From assembly GCA_902562285.1 (NCBI GenBank), contig CACESU010000010.1, positions 1 through 54,958 on the forward strand: a stretch of 54,958 nt of DNA, in the 5' to 3' direction. The DNA comes from an uncultured Alphaproteobacteria bacterium. Lineage in GTDB: Bacteria; Pseudomonadota; Alphaproteobacteria; Rhodobacterales; Rhodobacteraceae. Below the pieces are notes generated by a model that did not search any database, was not told the DNA's origin, and saw only the letters and a list, made by a program, of their open reading frames with translations. Below are positions 44,052-54,958 of this stretch, piece by piece. Numbering within the stretch: position 1 is the stretch's first letter; the number at the start of each line of letters is the position of its first letter. The translations under genes and the position numbers were made by a program.

Positions 44052-44720
44052 TCAAGCTGATTTTATCATTTTTTTTAAGAATTTATTTGCCTCTAATAAT
44101 CCATCTAGAGAAATTCCATGACCTAAGCCTTTAGAAAAATATTTCTGAACTGAAAAACCTAAACTTTCAAGGTTTTTAAAAGCAATATTTGTCATTTCCA
44201 TTGGAACAACTTGATCATTATCACCATGAATAAGTAAAATCGGAGTACATAAATTCTCTTTTGGAATATTTTGAGATATATTAATTAAACCTCCTGAAAA
44301 ATCTATTAGAGCGCTAAATTTTTTTTCTCTTGAAAGTAATGTCTCTAAAATCATCATCGTCCCCTGAGAAAAACCAACCAATATAAAGTCTTCTGTATTA
44401 ACTCCTGATACTTTCTCTATTTCGTCAATATAATCATTAATTAATCCAATTGAATTCATAATTTCTGTTTCAGCATTTAAATCAAGGCTTCCATCATTGT
44501 TTTGTTTAATAGGGAACCACTGGTAACCCAATCCACCCATTTCACATTTTTCCGGTGCATTAGGGGAATAATAGACTGCATCGGGTAATGTATTAATAAA
44601 TGAATTAGACAATGAAATTAAATCATTACCATCAGCCCCATAACCATGAAAAAAAATTACAACCTTATTTATTTTGCCTGTTATAGAATTCTTTATAGGT
44701 CCCGATAAACTTTTACTCAT
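44052..44720 (-). CDS. Alpha/beta hydrolase, phospholipase/carboxylesterase family
   Basis: A 222-residue serine hydrolase. It begins KVVIFFHGYGADGNDLISL, with the nucleophile elbow GFSQGT, acid in HGDNDQVVP and catalytic His in GLGHGISLDG. It belongs to the carboxylesterase/thioesterase family (YpfH-like, cytosolic). Substrate unknown. It is the last of the cysS-cimA-alkA-hydrolase run, 1 base after alkA. Confidence 0.88.
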   Translation of the reverse strand: MSKSLSGPIKNSITGKINKVVIFFHGYGADGNDLISLSNSFINTLPDAVYYSPNAPEKCEMGGLGYQWFPIKQNNDGSLDLNAETEIMNSIGLINDYIDEIEKVSGVNTEDFILVGFSQGTMMILETLLSREKKFSALIDFSGGLINISQNIPKENLCTPILLIHGDNDQVVPMEMTNIAFKNLESLGFSVQKYFSKGLGHGISLDGLLEANKFLKKMIKSA

Positions 44721-44721
44721 T

Positions 44722-45342
44722 TTATACCTTTTTCTTAATTTTATTGTAGTAGTCCCAAAGTAAATGTGCAGCTAATGATTTCCATGGGTCCCAGTTTTCA
44801 GATATTTTGATCACTTCTTGTTCTGAAGGTCTTTCTTTTAAACCAAAAATTATCTTAATTGCCTCTTGCAAAGCTAAGTCTCCAGAAGGGAAAATATTGG
44901 CTTTTCCTAGAGAAAACAAACAGTAAATTTGAGCAGTCCACTTTCCTATACCTTTTATTTGTGTAAGTCTATTCACAATTTCTTCAGAAGATTTTTTTGC
45001 TAACTCATTATAATCTATATCTTCATTTGCCAAAGCTTTTACATAAATACATTTTTGCCTGGATAGTCCACGAGATAAAAGGGTTTGTTCATTAGCAGCT
45101 AGAATATTAGTCTTAGATAATAGATTACTGTCAATAAACTTATTCCATATACTATTTGCAGCTGTAGTAGAAAGCTGCTGACTAATAATAATTTTTAATA
45201 GAGCATCAAAACCTGAGCTTCTTTTTGGAAGAGGAAAATCATTTATCATACTTATTAAGTTTGCAAGGCATTTTTCTTTTTTTGATAAATAATTTAAACC
45301 TTGATTAACTTTTTTTTGGGAATTTAGAGTATTTTCGATCAT
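44722..45342 (-). CDS. alkA: DNA-3-methyladenine glycosylase II
   Basis: A 206-residue HhH-GPD glycosylase removing alkylated purines. The helix-hairpin-helix is LTQIKGIGKWTAQIYCLFSLG, followed by PSGDLALQEA with the catalytic Asp. The N-terminal part has FDALLKIIISQQLSTTAANSIW. It lacks the N-terminal domain of E. coli AlkA, like the short bacterial/yeast MAG type. It lies 6 bases after cimA. Confidence 0.9.
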   Translation of the reverse strand: MIENTLNSQKKVNQGLNYLSKKEKCLANLISMINDFPLPKRSSGFDALLKIIISQQLSTTAANSIWNKFIDSNLLSKTNILAANEQTLLSRGLSRQKCIYVKALANEDIDYNELAKKSSEEIVNRLTQIKGIGKWTAQIYCLFSLGKANIFPSGDLALQEAIKIIFGLKERPSEQEVIKISENWDPWKSLAAHLLWDYYNKIKKKV

Positions 45343-45348
45343 AAAAAA

Positions 45349-46971
45349 CTATTTTACTGGTATTGCTTTTTCTTTTAATAGCTTCCAATTTATGGAATCA
45401 ATAATTGCATCATAACTTGCATCAATTATGTTTGCAGAAACACCAATAGTTGACCACCTAACTCCATTTTTATCTTCACTATCTATTAATACTCTAGTTA
45501 TTGCTTCAGTTCCTCCGTTCATAATTCGTACTTTAAAATCAACCAACTTCATATCCTCTATAAATGATTGATATGGACCAAGATCTTTTCTAAGTGCAGC
45601 AGATAATGCATGAACAGGTCCCTGATCTTTTCCGTTAATATCTAAACTTTCTGCAACGGAAACACGCTCTTGATTCCCTAAATTAATTGATACTACTGCT
45701 TCAGAGATTAATGAAAAATGACGCTCTAAATGTTCTCTTTTTTCCATTGTAACTTTATAACGATTAACAGAAAAAAAGTGTGGCATTATGCCTAATTTCT
45801 TTCTTGCAAAAATTTCAAAAGAAGCTCCAGCAACATCGAAAGAGTACCCATAATCTTCTTTTTCTTTTATTTCTTCAAGAATTTTGTATAGGCGATCATC
45901 ATTTTTTTGAATTTCCACACCCGACTCATTCAAGATTTTTAGAAGGTTTGATTTACCTGCTTGATTTGAAACAGGTATTACTCTTACATTTCCAACATCG
46001 CTTGGATTGACATGCTCATAAGTTTTTGGATCTTTAATGATTGCACTAGCATGTAAGCCCGCTTTATGAGAAAATGCAGCAGCTCCGACATAAGGAGAAG
46101 CCTTATTAGGTACTCGATTCAATATTTCGTCCAGTATTCTGGATAACTTGGTAATATCTTTTAATTTAGTCTTATCTATATTTACATCAAACCTTTCATT
46201 AAAATGTTTTTTTAGAATAAGAGTCGGTATGATTGATACCAAATTAGCATTTCCACATCTTTCCCCCAAACCATTAATTGTTCCCTGTATTTGTCTAACT
46301 CCAGCATCTATTGCTGCAAAAGAATTAGCAACTGCATTTTCAGTGTCATTATGACAATGTATACCTAATTTGCTACCTGGGATTCCCATCTTGATTATAT
46401 TTTTGACAATCTCATAAATTTCCTTAGGTAGTGTACCTCCATTTGTATCACATAAAACAATCCAATCTGCTTTTGACTGATGAGCTGCTAATAAACACTC
46501 AAAAGAGTATTTAGGATTAGACTTAAATCCATCAAAAAAATGTTCTGCATCAAAAATGGCTTCCTTACCTGAATTAACAAGATGTTTTATTGACTCTTCT
46601 ATATTATTTAAATTGTCATCATTGGAAATATTGAGGACTTTTTGAACATGATAATCATTTGATTTCCCTACTAAACAAACAGAATTTGTATTTGAATTAA
46701 CTACTGACGCTAGAATACTATCGTTATTGGCAGATATACCTATTCTTTTTGTCATTCCAAAAGCAGTAAAAATTGAATTAAACAATATGGGTGGATTTTG
46801 AAAAAATTCAGTATCAGTTGGATTTGCTCCAGGCCATCCCCCCTCTATATAGTCTAAACCAAGATGATCTAAAGCTTTTACAATTCGGACCTTGTCTTCA
46901 TATGAAAACTGAACTCCTTGCGTTTGCTGGCCATCCCTCAAGGTCGTGTCATATAAAAAAATTCGATCCAT
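45349..46971 (-). CDS. cimA: (R)-citramalate synthase
   Basis: A 540-residue enzyme condensing acetyl-CoA and pyruvate into citramalate, the threonine-independent route to isoleucine. The HMGL-like domain has LYDTTLRDGQQTQGVQFS, GGWPGANPTD, HCHNDTENAVANS and LGERCGNANL; the C-terminal LeuA dimerisation domain begins near residue 415 (YKVTMEKREHLE) and ends with RVLIDSEDKNGVRWSTIGVS. The length fits CimA, not the shorter LeuA types. It overlaps cysS by one base (TGATG). Confidence 0.93.
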   Translation of the reverse strand: MDRIFLYDTTLRDGQQTQGVQFSYEDKVRIVKALDHLGLDYIEGGWPGANPTDTEFFQNPPILFNSIFTAFGMTKRIGISANNDSILASVVNSNTNSVCLVGKSNDYHVQKVLNISNDDNLNNIEESIKHLVNSGKEAIFDAEHFFDGFKSNPKYSFECLLAAHQSKADWIVLCDTNGGTLPKEIYEIVKNIIKMGIPGSKLGIHCHNDTENAVANSFAAIDAGVRQIQGTINGLGERCGNANLVSIIPTLILKKHFNERFDVNIDKTKLKDITKLSRILDEILNRVPNKASPYVGAAAFSHKAGLHASAIIKDPKTYEHVNPSDVGNVRVIPVSNQAGKSNLLKILNESGVEIQKNDDRLYKILEEIKEKEDYGYSFDVAGASFEIFARKKLGIMPHFFSVNRYKVTMEKREHLERHFSLISEAVVSINLGNQERVSVAESLDINGKDQGPVHALSAALRKDLGPYQSFIEDMKLVDFKVRIMNGGTEAITRVLIDSEDKNGVRWSTIGVSANIIDASYDAIIDSINWKLLKEKAIPVK

Positions 46972-48359
46972 CAGTTTTCCTCTAGAAGTTTTTTGGGATT
47001 AAAAAATGGTTTAAGTGTCCATTTTGTATTTTCTCCAAGATCATTAATACTTACTCCTGCTTTTTCAAGCCTATTTCTTATTTCATCAGACTTTCTGTAA
47101 TCTTTATTATCTCTAGCAGTTTGTCTTGCAAGGATTAAGTCATTTATCAATTCATGAATATTATTTTCGTCAAATTTATTTTTTTTATTACTTTTTTTAT
47201 TTAACTCGTTAGAAGTAAATCCTAAAAAAACCATCGAATTTATGAACCCATCAAAATCCTCAATTTTTAATAAATTATGCATTTCAGTTAAAACTAGTGG
47301 TGAATTTAAATCATCACATAATGCTTCCAAAATTTTCTTTGTGGGTTTTCCATGAATTGGAACATCTTTTTTATCAAACAAACTTAACCACTTCGTTAAG
47401 ATATTTTGTGCTTCAGAAACCTTACGATTTGTCCAATCTAATGGCTGTCGATAATGCGTAGATAATAAAACAAAACGTATAACAGCTCCATAAATATCTT
47501 TTTTCCTTAAATCCTCAACTGTTAAATAATTTCCTAAAGATTTAGACATTTTTTGACCTTCAATGTTAACAAATCCATTATGTACCCAAAAGTTTGCTAG
47601 TAGCTTTGTATCATTGGCACAAATACTTTGAGCTAATTCATTTTCATGATGAGGAAATAAAAGATCAATACCACCACCATGAATATCAAAACTTCCACCA
47701 AGTAATTCTTTGCACATCGCAGAGCATTCAATATGCCATCCCGGTCGACCATAACCCCATGGGCTATTCCAACCAATATTATTTTTGTCAGCTGGTTTCC
47801 AAAGAACAAAATCTAAAGGGTTTTTTTTTCTTTTGTCTATTTCAACTCTATTACCAACATTCATTGATTTTAAATTTTGACGTGACAAAGAACCATAATT
47901 ATCAAATGAATTTACTGAAAAAAGAACTTCTCCATCGTTTAAGACATATGCATTATTTTTTGACACGAGTTTATCAATCATAGAAATCATCTGTGAAATA
48001 TATTGTGTAGCCTTTGGTTCATGGGTTGGTTTTAAAACATTCAAATAATCATTATCCTCATTAAACCATCTTATAGTTTCTGATGTAATGTCATTAACTG
48101 GTTTATTTTCATTAATTGATCTAGTAATTATTTTATCGTCTACATCTGTAATGTTTCTTACATAAGTTATTGATTTATCATTATATATTAACCTTAATAA
48201 CCTATATAAAAGATCAAATACAATAACAGGTCTAGCATTACCGATATGAGCCCTATCATAAACAGTTGGACCGCACACATACATTTTTATTTCATTTTTA
48301 TTTATTGGGTTAAAATTCTCTTTAGACCTAGATTTAGAATTATAAATTTTTAGTTTCAT
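46971..48359 (-). CDS. cysS: Cysteinyl-tRNA synthetase
   Basis: A 462-residue class I synthetase. Signatures are YVCGPTVYDRAHIGNARP (HIGH equivalent HIGN), GRPGWHIECSAMC with zinc-binding Cys and His, HGGGIDLLFPHHENE and KMSKSLGN (KMSKS). The C-terminal domain is normal length. It is the first gene of the cysS-cimA-alkA-hydrolase run. Confidence 0.97.
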   Translation of the reverse strand: MKLKIYNSKSRSKENFNPINKNEIKMYVCGPTVYDRAHIGNARPVIVFDLLYRLLRLIYNDKSITYVRNITDVDDKIITRSINENKPVNDITSETIRWFNEDNDYLNVLKPTHEPKATQYISQMISMIDKLVSKNNAYVLNDGEVLFSVNSFDNYGSLSRQNLKSMNVGNRVEIDKRKKNPLDFVLWKPADKNNIGWNSPWGYGRPGWHIECSAMCKELLGGSFDIHGGGIDLLFPHHENELAQSICANDTKLLANFWVHNGFVNIEGQKMSKSLGNYLTVEDLRKKDIYGAVIRFVLLSTHYRQPLDWTNRKVSEAQNILTKWLSLFDKKDVPIHGKPTKKILEALCDDLNSPLVLTEMHNLLKIEDFDGFINSMVFLGFTSNELNKKSNKKNKFDENNIHELINDLILARQTARDNKDYRKSDEIRNRLEKAGVSINDLGENTKWTLKPFFNPKKLLEEN

Positions 48360-48592
48360 TTTAAACCAGTATAATGTTCTATTACTATATATTAATTACA
48401 ATAAATAAGAAAATATAACCAATTTTCAATTTAAAATAATAGTTTTTTGATACTAAAAAAATTAAGCTTAAAAATAATACCATTGCTAAAGGATTTCTTA
48501 TTACTTAAATTAAGTGTTATATTTGTTTTTTGATTTTATAATAGACTAAAATGTATTTAATTTTAAATTTTTATAATTTTTATAATCAGAAA

Positions 48593-49330
48593 ATGTTTCT
48601 TAGAAAAATAGTTGTTTCTATTTGTTTACTAGCACTTTGTGCATGTAACACTACAGAACTTAGAAACTATAGCTCAAATCCAAATGACCCTTTTGAAAAA
48701 ACAAATAGAAAGATTCATGCTTTTAATAAGCATGTAGACGAAACTACCTTAAAACCAGCCTCCAATATATATGGAAATGTAATACCTAGACCAGTACGGT
48801 TAGGTGCAGCAAATTTTTATGAAAATTTGCAAGAACCTAAAAGATTTGTTAATCATCTTGGACAGGCGGAATTTATAAAAGCTACTACCGATGTTTCTAG
48901 ATTTGTTATAAACTCTTCTATTGGTGTATTTGGCATATTTGATGTAGCATCAAGGATCAATCTATTTTCAGATGATACTGAATTTGATGAGACATCTGCT
49001 TATTGGGGATTCCCAGTAGGACCTTACTTGGAGTTACCATTTATAGGACCGAGCTCCATCAGGGGATCTATGTCAATACTTGTTGATTATACTTTAAATC
49101 CCATGAGTTTATTATCCGGTCCAGCAGAAGGAGCTAGTCTAATTACATTCGGGGCCTTGGATATATTGAATAAAAGGCATGAGTTTGGAACAATGGTTGA
49201 TACAATTCTATACAACAGTTTGGATAGTTATTACTCAGCTAGGTCAACATATCTACAAACAAGGATTAATGAACCACCAGAACCAATGGAAGATAACTTA
49301 GATTTATTTGACCCATATGAAGATTTCTAG
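48593..49330 (+). CDS. mlaA: MlaA-family outer-membrane lipoprotein
   Basis: A 245-residue lipoprotein starting at ATG 48593 (the frame extends 14 codons upstream with hydrophobic AT-rich residues and no ribosome site). The signal MFLRKIVVSICLLALCAC gives Cys18 as the lipidated residue. MlaA marks are NDPFEKTNRKIHAFN, VPRPVR-like IPRPVRLGAANFYENLQEP, INSSIGVFGIFDVA and the segment FDETSAYWGFPVGPYLELPFIGPS. MlaA removes mislocalised phospholipids from the outer leaflet. The other mla genes are not in the window. It is convergent with cbbX. Confidence 0.93.
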   Translation: MFLRKIVVSICLLALCACNTTELRNYSSNPNDPFEKTNRKIHAFNKHVDETTLKPASNIYGNVIPRPVRLGAANFYENLQEPKRFVNHLGQAEFIKATTDVSRFVINSSIGVFGIFDVASRINLFSDDTEFDETSAYWGFPVGPYLELPFIGPSSIRGSMSILVDYTLNPMSLLSGPAEGASLITFGALDILNKRHEFGTMVDTILYNSLDSYYSARSTYLQTRINEPPEPMEDNLDLFDPYEDF

Positions 49331-49332
49331 AT

Positions 49333-49359
49333 ATAAAAGTAATAAAAGTTATAAAAGTA
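49333..49359. repeat. Three tandem 9-base repeats
   Basis: ATAAAAGTA, ATAAAAGTT, ATAAAAGTA in direct tandem in the 35-base gap between the convergent mlaA and cbbX stops. It has no hairpin and no coding meaning. It is probably replication slippage, and the copy number could vary between strains. Confidence 0.6.
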
Positions 49360-49365
49360 ATATAA

Positions 49366-50283
49366 TTAGTTATCTATACCACCACTGAATACTCTACTTT
49401 CTCTGATATCCACTTCTTCAAGTGTACTTAGGATTTCTGCATTAACAGGTCCGTTATTTTCTTTAAATAATCTGTTAGCTTGCCTCAATCTTGCTCTATC
49501 AAGGGCATTTCTAATTGATCTAGCATTAGCAAAATGAGGTTGTTCTTTTCTCAAATTAATGTATTCAATAAAAGCATCTTTAGCAGATTTTGTTAAATAA
49601 TAATTTAGTTGATCTAACATTGAAGACCCAATATCAAGAAGTTCTGGAGTTGAATAATCTGGAAATTCAATATGGTGTGCTATTCTAGATCGAAAACCTG
49701 GATTACTTTCAAAAAATGTATTCATTCTATTTTTATAACCAGCAAGAATTACTACCAAATCATCTCGGTTATTTTCCATTACCTGGAGTAAAATTTCAAT
49801 TGCTTCCTGGCCATAATCCCTTTCATTTTCAGGTCTATATAGATAATACGCTTCATCGATAAAAAGAACTCCTCCCATTGCTTTCTTTAATACTTCTTTA
49901 GTTTTAGGAGCAGTATGACCAATATATTGACCAACCAAATCATCTCTTGTAACTGTAACTAGATGACCTTTTCTGACATAACCTAGCTTATGTAATAACT
50001 CAGCCATTCTAAGTGCAACAGTAGTCTTACCGGTTCCCGGATTTCCTGAAAAACTCATATGTAAAGTAGGAGTTTCATGAGCAAGACCTAATTTTTCTCT
50101 TGCTTTTTCAACTAATAGTAAAGCCGCAGTTTCCCTTATTCTAGTTTTTACAGGTTCTAAACCAATTAAACTTTTATCTAAGTCAACTAAAACTTGCTCC
50201 ACGCCAGTTTCTACTAACTCGGCGTGGAGATCAATCTTACCTAAATGACTATTCTTATTTTCAGATATATTGTTATTTGTCAA
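49366..50283 (-). CDS. cbbX: Red-type RuBisCO activase CbbX
   Basis: A 305-residue AAA+ protein that removes inhibitory sugar phosphates from red-type RuBisCO by pulling on the large-subunit C-terminus. Walker A is GNPGTGKT at 80-87, Walker [13 protein letters not shown], followed by the sensor and arginine residues in [20 protein letters not shown]. The length and the N-terminal motif ([19 protein letters not shown]) fit R. sphaeroides CbbX. It is the last gene of the cbb operon, 37 bases after cbbS. Confidence 0.96.
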   Translation of the reverse strand: MTNNNISENKNSHLGKIDLHAELVETGVEQVLVDLDKSLIGLEPVKTRIRETAALLLVEKAREKLGLAHETPTLHMSFSGNPGTGKTTVALRMAELLHKLGYVRKGHLVTVTRDDLVGQYIGHTAPKTKEVLKKAMGGVLFIDEAYYLYRPENERDYGQEAIEILLQVMENNRDDLVVILAGYKNRMNTFFESNPGFRSRIAHHIEFPDYSTPELLDIGSSMLDQLNYYLTKSAKDAFIEYINLRKEQPHFANARSIRNALDRARLRQANRLFKENNGPVNAEILSTLEEVDIRESRVFSGGIDN

Positions 50284-50320
50284 TTTTCTAAACCTTAAAA
50301 TTTATAATTTAAATTATAGA

Positions 50321-50737
50321 CTAATATCGTTTGCCTTCAGGTTTATCTGTAGCATAAGATTTTATAGAATATCGCATAGATCTACCTTTCACTTCTTCTC
50401 TAGAAACATGAAATCCAGGTTCATCTTTTGGTCTATTGACTATGAAAGAAAGTTTAATACTCTCCCAGCCGTGGGTAGAATCAAATGCAATTACTCTGAT
50501 GTAATAATCTCCAAATTGTTTTCTACATTCATTTACTTCAAAAACAACAGCAGCGGCATCAGGATTATCAAACATTGGATGCCCCCACATTTCCCAATAG
50601 GTATTTCTTGGGTGTGGGTCATCAGTATACTCGACACTAACTGCCCAACCATTATCTATGCAATATTGAACTTGTGTATGTATCTCAGCGTCAGTTAAAT
50701 CAGGCAAAAAAGAAAATGTTCCTTGTCTTAATTTCAT
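50321..50737 (-). CDS. cbbS: RuBisCO small subunit, form IC
   Basis: A 138-residue small subunit. It starts MKLRQGTFSFLPDLTDAEI, with YWEMWGHPMF and CRKQFGDYYIRVIAFD as family blocks, and has the C-terminal extension (VSREEVKGRSMRYSIKSYA) that marks red-type small subunits. It lies 12 bases after cbbL and precedes cbbX. Confidence 0.97.
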   Translation of the reverse strand: MKLRQGTFSFLPDLTDAEIHTQVQYCIDNGWAVSVEYTDDPHPRNTYWEMWGHPMFDNPDAAAVVFEVNECRKQFGDYYIRVIAFDSTHGWESIKLSFIVNRPKDEPGFHVSREEVKGRSMRYSIKSYATDKPEGKRY

Positions 50738-50749
50738 AATTAATTCTCC

Positions 50750-52231
<1,482 letters not shown>

Positions 52232-52235
52232 TTAA

Positions 52236-53303
52236 TTAGTTTAGAGTTTTAGGGTTTAATTCGCCCTTACTATACTGCCTAGCCATTTCATCCATTGGCT
52301 GTACAATGATTTTTGAAGCATTCCCACTTGTTCCAAAACGTTCAAAACGATCTCTACATAAATCTTCCATTTCTTTCATAGCCGGTATTAAAAATTTTCT
52401 AGGGTCAAACTCATTTGGAGTCTCAGTTGCTATCTTTCTAAACTGACCTGTCATTGCCATTCTACAATCAGTATCAATATTTACCTTTCGTACTCCAGAC
52501 CTTATACCTCTTTCGATTTCTTCTACAGGAACACCATAAGTTTGTGGCATTTCACCTCCATTTTGATTGATTAGGTCCTGTAAATATTGGGGAACTGACG
52601 ATGAACCATGCATGACTAAATGAGTATCTGGTATTTTTGAATGTATTTTTTCTATAACAAGCATTGCTAAAATGTCACCATCTGGCTTTCTGCTAAATTT
52701 GTAAGCCCCATGGCTTGTACCACAGGCAATAGCTAACGCATCAACTTTTGTTTTTGAAACAAAATCAGCTGCCTGATCAGGATCTGTTAATAATTGATCA
52801 TGATTAAGTTTACCCTTAGCTCCAGATCCATCCTCTTCTCCAGCCTCACCAGTTTCTAAACTGCCTAAAACTCCTAACTCTCCTTCAACTGAGGCTCCAA
52901 CATGATGTGCTGATTCAGTTACCTTAGAAGTTATTTCTACGTTATATTCGTAAGTAGAAGGAGTTTTCATATCTGCTAATAAAGAACCATCCATCATAAC
53001 TGAAGTAAAACCATGTTTTATAGCAGAAAAACAAGTTGCTTCGTTATTCCCATGATCTTGATGCATACATATAGGGATTGATGGATACATTTCAGAAAGA
53101 GCTTTTACCATATGACTTAACATAATATCTCCAGCATAAGTTCTAGCACCCCTACTAGCCTGTATAATTACTGGAGCATCTACTGATTGGGCAGCTTTCA
53201 AAATTGATAAACCTTGTTCCATGTTGTTAATGTTAAATGCAGGTACAGCATATGAATTTTCAGCAGCATGATCCAAAAGTTGACGCAAAGTTATTAAAGC
53301 CAT
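52236..53303 (-). CDS. cbbA: Class II fructose-bisphosphate aldolase
   Basis: A 355-residue zinc aldolase, here serving the Calvin cycle (fructose- and sedoheptulose-bisphosphate formation). It begins [29 protein letters not shown], has zinc-site histidines in CMHQDHGNN, in [10 protein letters not shown] and in VMHGSSSVP, and the substrate lysine/aspartate region [14 protein letters not shown]. Length is typical of the cbbA type. 28 bases separate it from cbbL and 34 from prkB. Confidence 0.96.
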   Translation of the reverse strand: MALITLRQLLDHAAENSYAVPAFNINNMEQGLSILKAAQSVDAPVIIQASRGARTYAGDIMLSHMVKALSEMYPSIPICMHQDHGNNEATCFSAIKHGFTSVMMDGSLLADMKTPSTYEYNVEITSKVTESAHHVGASVEGELGVLGSLETGEAGEEDGSGAKGKLNHDQLLTDPDQAADFVSKTKVDALAIACGTSHGAYKFSRKPDGDILAMLVIEKIHSKIPDTHLVMHGSSSVPQYLQDLINQNGGEMPQTYGVPVEEIERGIRSGVRKVNIDTDCRMAMTGQFRKIATETPNEFDPRKFLIPAMKEMEDLCRDRFERFGTSGNASKIIVQPMDEMARQYSKGELNPKTLN

Positions 53304-53337
53304 AAAGTTCTCCTAAGTTACTTATAAATTAAAAATT

Positions 53338-54213
53338 TTAACCAGATTTTTTTGATCGTTCTATTAATCTTTTTATAAGAGGTGTTAATATAAGTTGCAT
53401 GGCAAGGTCTAGTTTTCCGCCAGGTATAACGATAGAATTAGCTCTACTCATCCAACTATCATGAATCATTGAAACAAGATAAGGAAAATCAATACCATGA
53501 GGATCTCTAAATCTTATTACAACAATACTTTCATCTGCAGTAGGTATCCATCTCGCAATAAATGGGTTTGAAGTATCTACAACAGGAACTCTTTGGAAAT
53601 TTATATCTGTCTCGGTAAATTGGGGGCAAATGCAATGTACATAGTCATGCATTCTTCTTAAAATCGTATCGGTCACTGCTTCAGTAGTGTAACCTCTTGA
53701 ATCAGTATCTCTGTGAATTTTTTGTATCCATTCTAAATTAATTACTGGAACAACACCAATTTTTAAGTCTGCATATTGAGGAATATTTATATTTTCATAT
53801 TTTGCGGCACCATGTAACCCCTCATAAAATAAAAGATCAGTGTCACCTGGTAAATCACGCCATTCTGTAAATTCTCCAGAGGGGACATCATATAATTCGC
53901 TCTCATGTAAATTATGTACATAGGTACGTGTTTTTGCCGTTCCAGTATCACCGTAATTTTTAAAAGTATTTTGTAAATCTTCCAACAAATTAGCATCATA
54001 AGAAAAATGAGAAAATGTTTGATCACCAAGCGAATACCTTCGTTCTAACTCTTTTTTCATTTCTACTCTATTGAACTTATGGAATGCATCACCTTCTATC
54101 ATTGCAGCTGAAACTTTTTCTCTCAAAAAGATTTTCTCAAAGGTATCTTTTACTGTTGAGGTCCCCGCTCCTGAAGAACCAACTACAGATATTATTGGAT
54201 GTTTAGTACTCAT
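53338..54213 (-). CDS. prkB: Phosphoribulokinase
   Basis: A 291-residue kinase making ribulose-1,5-bisphosphate from ribulose-5-phosphate and ATP. The nucleotide loop is GSSGAGTST at 12-20, the form seen in Rhodobacter-type enzymes; other blocks are EGDAFHKFNRVEMKKELERR, TFSHFSYDANLL, RTRTYVHN, FYEGLHGA and the DLKIGVVPVINLEWIQKIHRD region. It is a bacterial class I kinase without the regulatory cysteines of the plant form. It lies 15 bases after fbp. Confidence 0.97.
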   Translation of the reverse strand: MSTKHPIISVVGSSGAGTSTVKDTFEKIFLREKVSAAMIEGDAFHKFNRVEMKKELERRYSLGDQTFSHFSYDANLLEDLQNTFKNYGDTGTAKTRTYVHNLHESELYDVPSGEFTEWRDLPGDTDLLFYEGLHGAAKYENINIPQYADLKIGVVPVINLEWIQKIHRDTDSRGYTTEAVTDTILRRMHDYVHCICPQFTETDINFQRVPVVDTSNPFIARWIPTADESIVVIRFRDPHGIDFPYLVSMIHDSWMSRANSIVIPGGKLDLAMQLILTPLIKRLIERSKKSG

Positions 54214-54228
54214 AAATTATTCCTCGTA

Positions 54229-54958
54229 TTAATTGCTAAACAAACCACGTTTACCAAATAAAGGTGAAACTTCTGCCTCAGGTAAATCATTATATGCTTG
54301 CAACCTCGCAATTTCGTTTCTTGAACCAAAAGCGAAGGGAGTTCGTTCGTGAAGTTCACTAACTTCTAAATCAAGTATTCTATTAAAACTATCAGTAGCA
54401 GCTCCTCCTGCTTGCTCTATTAGAAAAGCTATAGGTGCGCATTCATATACCATCCTTAGTCTACCTTTTTCATATCCTTTCCTAGAGTCCGCCGGATAAA
54501 TAAAAATGCCACCTCTTGATAAAATTCTATGTGTTTCTGCAACAAGAGAGGCAACCCACCTCATGTTGAAGTCAATCCCCCTAGGTCCAGATTTTCCTGC
54601 TATACTATCGTCTATATAATTTTTCATTCTTTTATCCCAATGCCTTGCATTGGAAGCATTAACTGCATACTCCCTAGTATCTGCAGGTATAATAGTTTCT
54701 AACTTTGAATCAATAAAAATATTTTTTTTCCTATCAAGGATAAAAGTTTTCACTCCGTTACCAAAGGTAGCTACAAACATAGTTTGTGGGCCAAATATAA
54801 CATAGCCAGCAGCAATTTGTTGAGATCCAGGTGCTAGAAAGACTTCATTTATTTTATTATTTTTCAAATGGCTATCAGACAAACTTCGAATAGAAAAAAT
54901 AGAACCTATGGAAACGTTAGTATCAATATTGGAAGATCCATCCAAAGGGTCTATTGCT
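54229..54958 (-). CDS. fbp: Class I fructose-1,6-bisphosphatase (5' end outside window)
   Basis: The frame is open to the right edge; 242 complete C-terminal codons are visible. The metal-binding motif DPLDGSSNIDTNVSIG lies at the very edge, so the first 110 or so residues are missing. Further marks are GPQTMFVATFGNGVKTF, HWDKRMKNYIDD, FNMRWVASLVAETHRIL and YECAPIAFLIEQAGGAATD with the active-site Glu/Cys region. The enzyme dephosphorylates fructose- (and probably sedoheptulose-) bisphosphate in the Calvin cycle. The TTG at 54945 is internal, not the start. Confidence 0.96.
   Translation of the reverse strand, partial: AIDPLDGSSNIDTNVSIGSIFSIRSLSDSHLKNNKINEVFLAPGSQQIAAGYVIFGPQTMFVATFGNGVKTFILDRKKNIFIDSKLETIIPADTREYAVNASNARHWDKRMKNYIDDSIAGKSGPRGIDFNMRWVASLVAETHRILSRGGIFIYPADSRKGYEKGRLRMVYECAPIAFLIEQAGGAATDSFNRILDLEVSELHERTPFAFGSRNEIARLQAYNDLPEAEVSPLFGKRGLFSN

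Overview
The window is a 55 kb piece of a compact, AT-rich bacterial chromosome, about two thirds A+T by eye. It most resembles a streamlined marine alphaproteobacterium. The clues are a red-type (form IC) RuBisCO operon with cbbX, an alphaproteobacterial two-domain cold-shock protein, an NAD-linked molybdenum formate dehydrogenase of the Fds type, a DUF3726/Ldh gene group, an OlsBA ornithine-lipid pair, frequent TTG starts and many 1-20 base gene overlaps. I cannot name the genus. There is no phage, transposon, CRISPR array or rRNA; two tRNA genes (Pro-UGG, Leu-CAA) are present.

Layout. 1-4382 (+): the 3' part of a conserved unknown protein, a DUF3726 protein, a DpkA-like Ldh-family imine reductase and a Cys/Met-metabolism PLP enzyme. 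4409-5521 (-): a DUF1289 protein and an EamA permease. 5522-5927: a gene-free stretch with a probable small RNA on the minus strand. 5928-14042: a mixed set containing two methyltransferases, a VOC protein, a cupin, a small lipoprotein, a Rieske oxygenase, KdsD, a PhyH oxygenase and an MmgE/PrpD protein. 14216-16000 (+): umuDC. 16048-20500: an ABC-F ATPase, a photolyase-like protein whose two domains appear in reversed order, a renalase-like flavoprotein and a small secreted protein. 20615-25596: tRNA-Pro, a cold-shock protein, PdxH, then fabI-gpt-mazG-eno. 25593-30644 (-): a six-gene run aroG-serB-gmk-gamma carbonic anhydrase-olsB-plsC/olsA. 30804-36271: a GlxA/AraC regulator convergent with formate dehydrogenase (a fused FdsG-FdsB protein, then FdsA). 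36421-41472 (-): a branched-chain-amino-acid-type ABC importer with a likely attenuator after the binding-protein gene. 41849-48359: tRNA-Leu, a small unknown protein, YqaA-DsbB, an HNH protein, and cysS-cimA-alkA-esterase. 48593-49330 (+): mlaA. 49366-54958 (-): the Calvin-cycle operon fbp-prkB-fba-cbbL-cbbS-cbbX, with fbp cut by the right edge.

How the genes fit together. The Calvin operon supplies CO2 fixation, ribulose bisphosphate regeneration and the RuBisCO activase. Formate dehydrogenase 13 kb away can give both NADH and CO2. With the importer, the Rieske and PhyH oxygenases and the Ldh-family reductase, this suggests a mixotroph that oxidises small organic or C1 compounds and can fix CO2. 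Pol V (umuDC), AlkA and the photolyase-like protein point to life under light and DNA damage, although the photolyase-like protein may not be a repair enzyme.

The items most worth a second look are the candidate anti-Shine-Dalgarno small RNA at 5774-5870 with its 16-base match near 11690, the photolyase-like protein with permuted domain order, the unknown/DUF3726/DpkA-like trio, the N-terminal GRP extension of UmuD, and the terminator-like hairpin inside the ABC transporter operon.
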